Assembly (NCBI RefSeq): GCF_016545825.1
Contig: NC_052616.1
Location: 11,098,001-11,162,000, forward strand
Length of the DNA stretch: 64,000 bases
From: Eucalyptus grandis
Taxonomy: Eukaryota > Streptophyta > Magnoliopsida > Myrtales > Myrtaceae
Direction of reading: 5' to 3'
Shown: one piece after another, positions 1 to 9,308 of the stretch
Numbering within the stretch: position 1 is the first letter of the stretch
Layout: each line of letters opens with the position of its first letter
The notes under the pieces: model-generated
Seen by the model: only the letters and a program-made list of their open reading frames with translations
Told to the model about the DNA's origin: nothing
Database searches by the model: none
Position numbers and translations under genes: made by a program

Positions 1-404
1 CAAATCGCATATACCGCCGCAAGTTTTTGTTATTTCGGTCCTGTTAGATGTCTTGTATTCCTAGAGTTACCCAAATAAAAAATAAATCTCTTTGTAACTA
101 AGCAATGAAATCTTGGGAAATAAAAATCTTGCACTCCAGAGAGATGCCTAAATAAAACTGCAACCATCAAATCTGGAATCATTATCCATCAAGCAGTCCA
201 CAGTGACGGTGTACACTACACATACCACAAAATAGACAAAACAAAAACAAACGCAAACAAACTGCCAACCAAGCCAAATACCATCTGCCCACTCTCACAA
301 TCCAAAGCCACAAAATGCAGGGAGGTTTTGGGGAAGAAAAGAAGAGGGCGCAGGGCGTGCGGGGAGGGGGAGTAAAGGCAGCCTCATAAATTGCAACTAC
401 ATAT
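1..404 (-). other. 3' flank / probable 3' UTR of the actin gene
   Basis: This stretch lies just downstream of the actin stop codon on the minus strand and has no convincing protein. It is AT-rich with several short A- and T-rich runs suitable for polyadenylation, and is probably the actin 3' UTR plus downstream DNA. The transcript end cannot be fixed without RNA data. Confidence 0.5.
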
Positions 405-2375
405 CTAGAAGCACTTCCTGTGGACAATGGATGGGCCAGATTCATCGTACTCTCCCTTTGATATCCACATCTGCATCCAAATAATTTTAAGACCAAAATA
501 AGCATAAGAATTTCCGTCCTATACAGGAAGCAACTTACAGAAGACACATGGCAGAAAGACCACTAGGAGAAGTTTTGGATCCTCCAGGAGTTTGTGTTCT
601 CGGTACCACATTACTCATCATGACCATTGACCTCATTGCTTGTAACACTACCTTTATCGTCAGTAACAGATGTTTGTGATTGACAAAGAAAATAAATAGC
701 TAGGAGGACTCGATCCTTTCTCAAGCTCCTATGCCACTTAACCGTCATGCTTCAACCGAAAAACAGAAGGTTAGGAAACTAAGTTCAGGAAACCTCAACA
801 CCATTTTCAGTTGCTACTAATTTGAGAAACCCAAGAATTTTGTTTTTTGGTTTATTCTTCCCAATTAACTGATTCTCTCCTCTATTGAGAAATTTTGAAG
901 AAGCTTACCACAAAAAAGAAAAGAAGCAGCAAACATGAATTTTTCTAAAAAAAAACTCGGGCTTTCTAGAGCTACATGTTTTGATCAGTACCCAATAGAT
1001 TACAACAGAGACAAAAGATCTCAAAATAGAGATTAGATTAATATAAGCAATATGTCTGTTACCTGCTGAAACGTGCTAAGAGAAGCAAGAATGGACCCTC
1101 CAATCCAAACACTGTATTTTCTTTCTGGAGGAGCTACAACCTTGATCTTGACACTGCTTGGTGCAAGAGCGGTGATCTCCTTACTCATGCGGTCAGCTAT
1201 TCCTAGAAACATAGTAGATCCACCACTAAGCACGATGTTCCCATACAGGTCTTTCCTGATGTCGACATCACTTTTCATGATTGAATTGTACGTGGTCTCA
1301 TGAATTCCAGGTGCTTCCATTCCAATAAGCGATGGTTGGAATAGGACTTCAGCACATCGGAAACGCTCAGCTCCAATTGTTATTACCTGTCCATCAGGTA
1401 ACTTATAGCTTTTCTCAATTGCTGAACTGCTTTTAGCAGTTTCAAGCTCCTGCTCGTAGTTGAGAGCCACGTAAGCAAACTTCTCCTTAATGTCCCTGAC
1501 AATTTCACGTTCTGCTGTTGTGGTGAATGAATAACCTCTCTCTGTCAAGATCTTCATCAGAGCATCTGTGAAATCTTGCCCAGCAAGGTCAAGCCGAAGG
1601 ATGGCATGGGGCAGTGCAAAACCTTCATAGATTGGAACCGTGTGGCTAACTCCATCACCAGAATCTAGCACAACTCCTAGACAAGAAAAATAATTCCTTT
1701 GTCAAGACAACATCACCTACAAGAATCAATTTAAAGTTAAGATATCAGCATGCATAGACGCAGTATAATACAGGATTCATTTGTTGTCAGAGTACCACTT
1801 TCACCAATTTATGAATTCTAGGTCCGACAAACCTGTAGTACGACCACTGGCGTATAGGGAGAGCACAGCTTGTATGGCAACATACATAGCAGGGACATTA
1901 AATGTTTCAAACATGATCTGTGTTGTCTTCTCCCTGTTTGCTTTAGGGTTGAGGGGTGCTTCAGTAAGGAGCACCAGGTGTTCTTCGGGAGCCACGCGAA
2001 GCTCATTATAGAAAGTGTGATGCCAGACCTTCTCCATATCATCCCAATCGCTAACGATTCCATGCTCTATAGGATACTTCAAGGTAAGAATACCCCTCTT
2101 AGACTGGGCCTCATGTCCAACATAAGCATCTTTCTGGCCCTTACCGACCATGACACCCGTGTGCCTCGGATGACCAACAATACTGGGAAAGAGAGCCCTT
2201 GGAGCATCCTCTCCAGCAAAACCAGCCTGTCAAATCAGATCATCACATGAGCACAGGTACCACAATGCACCCCAGGAAAATCCACAGCAATGTACATGTG
2301 CATTAGTATTCTCACCTTAACCATGTCAGTTCCATTATCGACAACAAGGGCCTGAATGTCTTCTGTGTCTGCCAT
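405..2375 (-). CDS. ACT: Actin, divergent plant isoform (4 coding exons, 377 aa)
   Basis: Actin is the ATP-binding subunit of cytoplasmic microfilaments. Coding exons on the minus strand are 2316-2375 (60 nt), 1833-2226 (394 nt), 1063-1676 (614 nt) and 405-470 (66 nt). They total 1134 nt, and the 394/614-nt exons are the conserved plant actin layout. All junctions are GT-AG and phases agree. The protein starts [15 protein letters not shown] and ends with the canonical [10 protein letters not shown] tail encoded by the last exon, across a 592-nt intron. Most of subdomains 1, 3 and 4 is canonical, including the GSTMF and [14 protein letters not shown] segments. The N-terminal half is unusual: residue 17 of the first phosphate loop is Asp instead of Gly, residue 39 is His instead of Arg, D-loop residue 49 is Lys instead of Met, and residue 58 is His instead of Asp. 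There is no frameshift or internal stop, so it is an intact but divergent isoform; whether it polymerises is unknown. Confidence 0.95.
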
Positions 2376-3579
2376 TTTCTAATGCTGATCAAAGGAGAAA
2401 CTCTAACTGATTAATATGAGAATAGGTAAATTTTAATAGATCCACAATGATGTTTCATCATAGAAATATCCGAGGACAATACATAACTATCTAATGAACT
2501 GCACACAACGATCCAACAAAGCTAACTGCACTGAGCTTTTGTAGAGACACCAAGATAAATTTCCAGGGAGATCTAAGCCCATACCCACGAACAGAGATAC
2601 CTTTAGTACCTTTCTTTTTTGGTTGGTACTACTCTATTCTTACTCTAATTTTTATTCTCATACTTTTATCCTGCTTACTTACAGGGTGTGGGAGTCGTAA
2701 CCCACTTTTAAAACTAAATCGGCCCACCCCAACCCCATGAGAAGGTAAGCATTCAAATCCTTACCTCTCCTTCTATGTTGAAAGGGTGACTAGTTTACCT
2801 TTAGTATCTTTTTAATTAAAAAAAAAAATAAAGCCTAAAGGATATAGTTTCAATTACGCAGGCTCTAATCCTCACCGTCCAACACCAAAACAATGAAATG
2901 CTAACTCCAAATAATACACTAGCCAGGACAGAAAATTCAAGAATTTTAGAAGAAATCCTCCAACTGCCGTAACAGTAGAGGAAAGGAATAACAGAGAGTG
3001 ACAGGAATCTTAAAAGACATTCATGGATTCTTCAATCCATTATAGTCGTCGAGCTTTTCTCATCCAACATGCAAAAATAAACTGTAAAACCAATTAACTA
3101 ATTAAAGAAATAGGATGGTGGAGATAGTCTCAGCCCTCCTAAGAACTCTAAACTTTTACATCGCAAGACATTAATTTTATTATGTGTGAGGCAGACATTC
3201 CCTGCTTTTCTTTTGATGGCTTCCAAAACCTTGATTGCTGATCATGCTTTAACTCGAAACACCACAACAGATCGCTTTTATCTACACCAACTCCGCATCT
3301 GTTCACCGAAGGAAAATCTCCTCCTGATGCCTCGAAACAGATTAAGCTAAATCGTCCCGAGACGATCCGTTGATTCAGGGGAAAGTTCCGCACGCGCTCA
3401 ACAATCGGCAAAGCCATCGCACGGTCCGGAACGTTGAAATTCAAAGGCGAACTGCCTAAACCACCTCCTAGACTTCCAAAATTCGACCGGTCACACGCCA
3501 GCGCATCGGTCAGAACGGACGAAGGAACGAAACCCAACTTCGAGTTACGTGCGAAAGGGTCGGATTCCATTCGGTTTAC
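2376..3579 (-). other. Probable actin 5' leader intron
   Basis: Plant actin genes usually have an intron in the 5' UTR a few bases before the ATG. On the minus strand an acceptor (GATCAG, ending at 2385) lies 9 nt upstream of the actin start, and a good donor (AAAAG/GTAAACC, with GT at 3579-3578) lies about 1.2 kb further upstream. The stretch between them has no gene-like ORF and contains T-rich tracts on the coding strand. The two splice sites are read from the sequence; that they are paired is inference from the family. Confidence 0.5.
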
Positions 3580-3740
3580 CTTTTCGTTCTCTGATTCAGA
3601 ACCGAGCGACAGCGTCCGAAGCAGAAGCAGAAGCAGAAGCAGAAGCAGAGAGACAAGCTGCAGTTCAGGGTTCAGACACGCCCGACCAACGACACGATCG
3701 TCCATGTGTCGTCCACGGCAAGAAAGATACTGGACTCTTA
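3580..3740 (-). promoter_or_regulatory. Probable actin 5' UTR leader exon
   Basis: On the minus strand this segment ends at a strong donor (AAAAG/GTAAACC) and contains a run of CTTCTG hexamer-like repeats (about 3620-3650), typical of pyrimidine-rich plant 5' leaders. A TATA box lies just upstream near 3768-3775, so transcription would begin around 3735-3745. A reading frame runs through it on the minus strand, but its leucine run comes only from the CTT/CTG repeat and it is unlikely to be coding. Confidence 0.45.
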
Positions 3741-3766
3741 CGGGTAATTTCTGAAGATTCGAAAGA

Positions 3767-3826
3767 GATTTTATACTTATTAAAGAGCAAAAGTAAACAG
3801 AAAAATTAAATGATTTTATACTTATT
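3767..3826 (-). promoter_or_regulatory. Actin core promoter with two identical TATA segments
   Basis: The 15-mer GATTTTATACTTATT occurs exactly at 3767-3781 and again at 3812-3826. On the minus strand each copy reads as a TATAAAAT-type TATA box. They are 45 bp apart and just upstream of the probable actin leader exon. The downstream one (3768-3775) is about 30 bp from the presumed start of the leader. Confidence 0.45.
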
Positions 3827-3945
3827 CATCTTTGTTGTTAGGGTCTCACTGATCTTCTTGATATTTTTCCTTCCATTTCATTAACCTTCAAGCCCTTCTG
3901 CACCATTAACCCTTCTCATTTCTTGGACTTTGAACACACTGAAAA

Positions 3946-4352
3946 GACATTGAGATAGGGAGAGAAATGACAAGCCAACGGATTTATCAACTTACTTTGT
4001 AGTTTAACTAAATTCGTAGCATTTAAGAGTGCGCATGATAAAATGTCTGGAATAAAATTTCTAGAACAGAAATTGATTTCACAATTTTTATTTCAGAAAT
4101 TGAGAAGTTAAAAATTTTAGCTTATGATTTCTTCTTCAAATTTATTTCTAGAATAAAAATTTGTTTTAAATAGAAAAATCAAATTGTGTTACCAAACATA
4201 TTTATATTCCAAAAAACCGAGAAACAGAGAAACAGATAAATAAAGAAGTAAAAATTTTATCATGCGCACCCTAAGTGAGCGAAAAAAAGTTTCATCAACT
4301 TATAAATGAGGCTAAGGTGTCTTCAACGGTAGCTTAAGGATATCATGTGAGA
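3946..4352. repeat. Tandem duplicate copy 1 (interrupted by a MITE)
   Basis: Positions about 3946-4026 plus 4272-4352 match positions about 5112-5280 in the same orientation. Shared words include CAACGGATTTAT, AACTTACTT, GCTAAGG and GGATATCATG. Copy 1 is split by a 245-bp MITE at 4027-4271, while copy 2 is uninterrupted. No coding sequence was seen. Confidence 0.75.
4027..4271. mobile_element. Tourist-like (PIF/Harbinger type) MITE, 245 bp
   Basis: The element begins GAGTGCGCATGATAAAAT and ends ATTTTATCATGCGCACCC, which are near-perfect 18-bp terminal inverted repeats. It is flanked by direct TAA trinucleotides (4024-4026 and 4272-4274), the target-site duplication typical of PIF/Harbinger-derived Tourist MITEs. 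The interior is AT-rich and non-coding. The related uninterrupted sequence near 5180 shows the empty site, which supports the boundaries. Confidence 0.8.
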
Positions 4353-4358
4353 CACTAA

Positions 4359-5108
4359 GGGTGCGTTAGTCATGATAAAATTCGGGGTATGATATAATTT
4401 ATTTTATTCTACGTTTGATACTTGCTTAGGATATGATAAAGTTAGATATAAAAGGGATATAGGCTGGTTAAAATTATCTCATAGGGGTGGGATAAAGGTG
4501 GATATGATTTATATTGTTCATAATAGGAAATTTATTTTTATCAAATAACAAACTTATTAAATTAAAAAAATTAAAATTATACTTCAATATAAATAATATT
4601 TCAATTCTAATTTAAGATTAAAAATTAAAAATTAAAAATTATTTTTTAATTTAATCTTTATTTTAATTTATATATTCAATTTTAATTATATCTTATAATA
4701 AACATTCAATCTATAAATTATATATTTATATTTATTATATACTTTAGGTATTTTTGAATTTTAGGTATATTAGTACAAATTACTATTTGATAAAATTTTA
4801 TTAAAGAATGATGAAAGGAGAAACAAAATAATAAAGAAAATAATTTAAAAAAGAGGAAAAATAAAATAAAAATAAATTAAGGAATATGTCACGAGAGATT
4901 TTCACCATCTCCATTTATGAACTTTTAGGTTAATTTACAATGATATGACATTTATTTTAAAAAAATGTACATGATATGATGTAAATATATTTAACTTTAA
5001 TACTGTGATTCATCAAATAGTAGATAGAATATAGAAAAATTTCAAGATTTCATATCCTATCATATCCAATCCTATCTTAATTAGAAATCCAGACGTCAAA
5101 ACATAGCC
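4359..5108. mobile_element. Candidate AT-rich non-autonomous element between the duplicates
   Basis: This AT-rich 750-bp stretch starts GGGTGCGTTAGTC, ends ACATAGCC, and is bordered on both sides by TAA (4356-4358 and 5109-5111). Both ends carry related words (GATATGATA near the left, GGATATGATA on the opposite strand near the right), so it looks like an old MITE with imperfect inverted ends. There is no coding potential. The termini match only loosely, so the call is moderate. Confidence 0.4.
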
Positions 5109-5111
5109 TAA

Positions 5112-5280
5112 GAGAGCGAGTGGAATGACAATCAACGGATTTATTAACTTACTTAGTTGGACTAAATTTGTGACATTTAAGTGAGTGAATAAAAAATAAA
5201 AAATAAAAAAAGCTTAATGAACTTAGAGGCTAAGGCATCTTCGATGGCGGCTGGAGGATATCATGCGGTTTTTAATGTCT
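5112..5280. repeat. Tandem duplicate copy 2 (empty MITE site)
   Basis: This segment matches 3946-4352 in direct orientation but lacks the 245-bp MITE: the sequence runs straight through ACATTTAAGTGAGTG at the point where copy 1 is interrupted. It is non-coding. The following bases (about 5281-5440) are unique-looking sequence with no recognised feature. Confidence 0.7.
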
Positions 5281-5479
5281 CTTTGCCTCATAGGCGGGGT
5301 TGGGATATCGATTGCCCGAAGGCCCACATGGCAGTAGCGCAAGAGAGAGTGCAGGCAATCCAAGAAGAGATCGGCTAGGCCAAGAGGAGCCGACTGTGCT
5401 CATGATCAAATTCATTCTCCTAATAGGGTAACCTGTAGTGGCATTTAGGTTTTATTAGATACGGTTTTTATAATGATAT

Positions 5480-6837
5480 AGGCGTGTTAAAATGGGTACA
5501 CAATCCATTTATGGACCCGTGTTTGCTTAAATGGGTCGTTAATGGGTTATGCCTTATTTTCCAAAGCACCAATGAGTTTTAAAAATAAAAGGACTAAAAT
5601 ATTTGAATTTTAAATGGGTCTATTTTGTACTCATTTAAGACTCATCCATCAATCCATTAAAGATGAATTCATAATTTAGTCTTCCCCACCCCTTTTTGCT
5701 TCTAGGAATCTGATTCGCCGCCACCTCCATTGCCCGTCGTTACTTGCTGCCGCCTATCGTCGCCTCATTGCTGCTTGCCACCACCCATCGTCACCTTGTT
5801 GCCGCCATCGTCGCCTTGTCGCCCCCCATCTCTAGTGGCCGAGGTTGTCCGACAACTCAATCGTCATGGTGTCGCTTGTCTTGCACGGTGGTGCTCGTCT
5901 TGCACTTTTGCAAATAAATCTCTCCAGTCAGCCGTCACCACCAGCGGTAGGGTTCGGGTCGGCGAGGATGGAGGAGGGTTGCTTGTGCTAGTCTACACCA
6001 GATTGAGACGATCGCCAACCCCAAGGGGCTCTGTGTCGTGTTGCAAACAGGTAATGATCTCTCTCTAATATACTCAGTTTTCCTTTGTTCCTGAAGACTC
6101 AATAAAACCAAGTCCGATTTATAGATTCACCGTTTAGTAGTATGAAATTGAAGTTTTTTGTTGCGAATAATGTTGATTTGAACATCTTTTACCATGTTTA
6201 AACTGGCGAAACCATCGAAATAGAGTTTAGTTTGTAACTGGGATCTCGAACCGCATATCATATCATGCGTTTGCTAAAATGCCTGAAAGAAGAGACGGTG
6301 AAAATTTCACGTTTAAATTTTTCGAGGTCGACGGAACGAGTGGCCCAGAAAGTTCTAAAAGAAGGTAAGGATGAATTTGATGACTGCTGCGATTTTTCAA
6401 TGTGAAAAGCAGTTGCTCTTTCGACATCGTATTCCTCCACTCTGTTATTAGAGCTTTTTTCGGCAGTCCCGTCTACTTCTGGAGTCATAGACGGAATGCT
6501 ATATTTTCTTCACAGGTGAAATGCTGTAACGATCCCTACATTGTTTATGAGTTTGCTTATTCGAAACAAACAGAATGTGAGCTACATTATTTATTTAGCT
6601 AGCGTTAGTATTTTTGGGATTTTCAGACGAAAGTTAAAAGGATTAAAAATTTATCTTTCAATTCGGAGAGCTCCACCGGGAAAACACTTCATAAACTTAT
6701 CCAAAATGCCAATCAATCTTATATTATGAATTGCTCTTGGTCCTAAATCTCTGTCTTACCAAATTTATCTATGTCAGATAAACCGGAATCTCCATTTCCA
6801 TAATTAAACTTCAAGAATCACATTACTTAATTAATAC

Positions 6838-6877
<40 letters not shown>

Positions 6878-7496
6878 TTCCCCATCAATCATAAATAACT
6901 CCAAAAATCCACTATGGTTGTCATAAAGAAACACACCCAAACCAAGCAAGGGAGGGAGGAGATTGAGATCAAGAAAATCACAAACAAGAGCAGCCAGCAA
7001 GTCACCTTCTCCAAACGCCTGTCCGGCGTCATCATCGTCTTCTCTCAGTACACAAGCTTCGGACACCCGAATGTCGACTTCGTCATCGACTGTTACATCC
7101 GTGGAACACACACAAATCCCGCTAGGCTGGAGGTGAGGAAGAAGGAGCCGTCACGGTCGACTAAACAAATAGGTTGGCCAGTGAACCTCTCTGGATGCAG
7201 AAGAAAAAAAGGAATTTTTTTTTTTTGAAAAAGTATAAAAAAAGTTGAAAAATTATTGATTAGATTTGTATTGCTTGCAATTATTTTAGTACTATAATCT
7301 TTAAAAAAACATAAAAATAAGTTTTCCTAAATTTGATTAAATATGAAAATATTTTATTAATATGGGTCGGATTGGGTATGGGTCGGGTATGGGTTGAGTT
7401 GGGTATAGGTCGAAAAATTTACATTAGGCATAAATAGATTAATGGGTCAATTTGGTCGGACCATTAATGATCCAACTCAAACCCGACCAACCTTAG
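5480..7496. mobile_element. Candidate composite non-autonomous element carrying gene fragments
   Basis: The left part (5480-5690) and right part (7365-7496) are rich in ATGGGTC and GGGTCGGGT words. The right part closely resembles the right end of the element at 16142-17399 (CTCAAACCCGACC near the edge, TTTACATTA inside). Between them lie a GC-rich core (5700-6045, with CCGCC/CGTCGCC repeats), a 28-base T run (about 6842-6869) and a MADS-box fragment (6914-7150). This looks like a hAT-like non-autonomous element that acquired host sequence. I could not find a clean target-site duplication, so the boundaries are approximate. Confidence 0.4.
6914..7150 (+). pseudogene. Truncated type I (AGL62-like) MADS-box fragment
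   Basis: The frame starting at 6914 reads through a recognisable MADS domain. EEIEIKKITNKSSQQVTFSK corresponds to the DNA-contacting start, and VIIVFS followed by FGHPNVDFVIDCYI corresponds to the end of a type I M-alpha MADS domain, where the FGHPNVD signature is typical of AGL61/AGL62-like proteins. About 17 residues that normally lie between the SKR-SG motif and IVVFS (the KKASEL-type helix and core) are missing, apparently through an in-frame deletion. After about residue 80 the frame runs into unrelated sequence ending in a T-rich stretch. Type I MADS proteins normally bind DNA as dimers in endosperm or gametophyte development; this copy lacks part of the dimer core and the C-terminal region and is probably non-functional. 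It sits inside repeat-like DNA. Confidence 0.75.
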
Positions 7497-9180
7497 CTCT
7501 AATAGGCATGTAGTGCAGAGAAGCATTCTTGGATATGTTTCTTGAACTTATGAATCATTTGGCTCTCTATAATTTGCTTCTATATAATTCCTAGCAAGAT
7601 CATTTTTATATTTGCCAAAGTCATTTGGCTTTATATAATTTGGTTCTATGTAATTCCTTATATGCAATTCCATTATTCTATACCAAGATCAATTTCTGGC
7701 AAATAGATTTGTCAGGATCATTTAATGGCAATGAGTATGATGCTAGTGAGGAGGTGGGAGTAAATAAGGAAGAGAAATGGGGATGTGGAAGCTAGAATTT
7801 TTTAAGAGAGAAGCTCTTATAGTTGTATTACTAGTTATTGGGATACATATGAGAGGAGAAAGCCTCTTTATATATAAGTACATGACTAACAATATCCGTC
7901 GATCTCTTATCGATTGAACAGTGTAGATTGCACCTCTTATTTACCAATAAGGTGCCACCTCCCTATTGACCAATCACTTGCTTAGGAATTCTCTAGAATA
8001 TGGTAGAATTACATTATTGCCCAGCCTTGGGAACTTCTAGAGAACACTAGAGAGAGGTCCACCTCCTCTTCTTGGATGGTTCATGGTCCCTCGATTCGGT
8101 CATTCTTCTTTTTCAATGGCAAAATATTTGCATGCCGAGAAGGCTATTAATTTCACTATCTTTGATAAGTTTGTCCAATTCTGCTTCAATTTGAGCTTAC
8201 TAGCTCCTGATGCAAACACCTTTCAGCACTTGCCCCGCTGCACAGTGCACAGAACATGAGAGAAGCAAATTAGCTGGACAAAAGGCAGCAACCCTCCGAC
8301 TTACCCTCCAAAGCAAAACGAATAATTTAATGCCATGGGAAAACCAAACAACCGGGAATAGTGATTTGCCAAAATAGAGGGCAGGTACTCTCCTAGGGAG
8401 GTATCGACGATTTGGCAAGTGACGAGGGGGATGGTGGAGGTGTTGCCAGTGCCAAAGATGGTCGCTTAGGCCCATCCAATCAAAGTTGACTATGATTTCA
8501 GGCTCTTACTTGAGAAAATAAGCACACTTTATGTCATTATTTGGAATTTTTTTCCAAGACATATTAAATGTGATTCTTTTATGAAAATATAACATTCACA
8601 TGTATGACATTAAGAAAAAGCATGAGTATTTTGTTGACAAAAAACCATCACAAGAATGTGCTGATTCGGTCCATCCAAAATTTCTTTGATGTAATGAAAT
8701 AGTTATAAATTATTTTTTTTTGTTGCCAAAAATTAAATAAAAAAAAATCTATCTATTAGATATATAAGAATTGTAAATCCCTCCATTGTGCCAATCTAAA
8801 TTTGCCAGCCAAAATTTAGGGCTACGACGAATTACTCTATTTGAATATTTTGAAAAACTTCTTGAATGCTGACTTCGATTGTATTTCATTTTAAATATAA
8901 CTACTTTGCTATAACAAATGAGAAAGTTAGAAAGGATGCCAGCTTGGCAATGGCCGGCAAAGGAGGTGGACACCACTGGGGAGGTCACAAGGTGGTCGTC
9001 GCACCGTCGCACTGTCGCACCGCCCTCTAAGCGCACCGCACACGGCGGCGCGCTTGTGGACCGGAGCAAAATTTGGTTGCACTCGGTGTCGGAGGAGTAA
9101 ATTGCAAAGTATTTTGAAATGTCTGGGAGAAACTTCGCATTATTCAAAAGTCTGGGGGGCAAATTTGTCAGAACCTAATA
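7497..9180. other. Intergenic DNA upstream of JMJ31, no supported gene
   Basis: This is AT-rich intergenic sequence. Short repeated words (ATTTGGCT, TATATAATT near 7550-7660) suggest old repeat DNA. A TATA-like CTCTTTATATATAAG lies at about 7868-7882 with no clear gene after it. A modest frame on the minus strand at 8200-8475 and one on the plus strand at 8918-9100 have no recognisable motifs, and I do not call them genes. Confidence 0.5.
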
Positions 9181-9184
9181 AAAG

Positions 9185-9308
9185 TGGGGCAAAGATCGCG
9201 AGGCGGGGCATTTTGCTGCACCGAGAGCGGCGGCGGCGGCGGCGACGGGGCGGAGCAGCCGCTTTAAGCACGAGAGCGCGCTAGCTTCCGTCGGAGCTCG
9301 TGATACCA
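9185..9308 (+). promoter_or_regulatory. JMJ31 5' UTR / proximal promoter
   Basis: A GC-rich stretch containing a (GGC)n run at about 9229-9245 precedes the JMJ31 start codon. There is no clear TATA box within 100 bp, in keeping with a housekeeping-type promoter. A GTG at 9300 is in frame, but the first ATG at 9309 gives the N-terminus expected for the family. Confidence 0.4.

Noticed and set aside
3148..3705. 185-codon minus-strand frame with a leucine run
   Set aside because: It overlaps the probable actin leader exon and intron. The leucine run comes from a CTT/CTG repeat and there is no domain.
5730..6068. GC-rich plus-strand frame rich in Pro/Ser/Val
   Set aside because: It is the core of a repeat element made of CCGCC/CGTCGCC words, with no protein signature.
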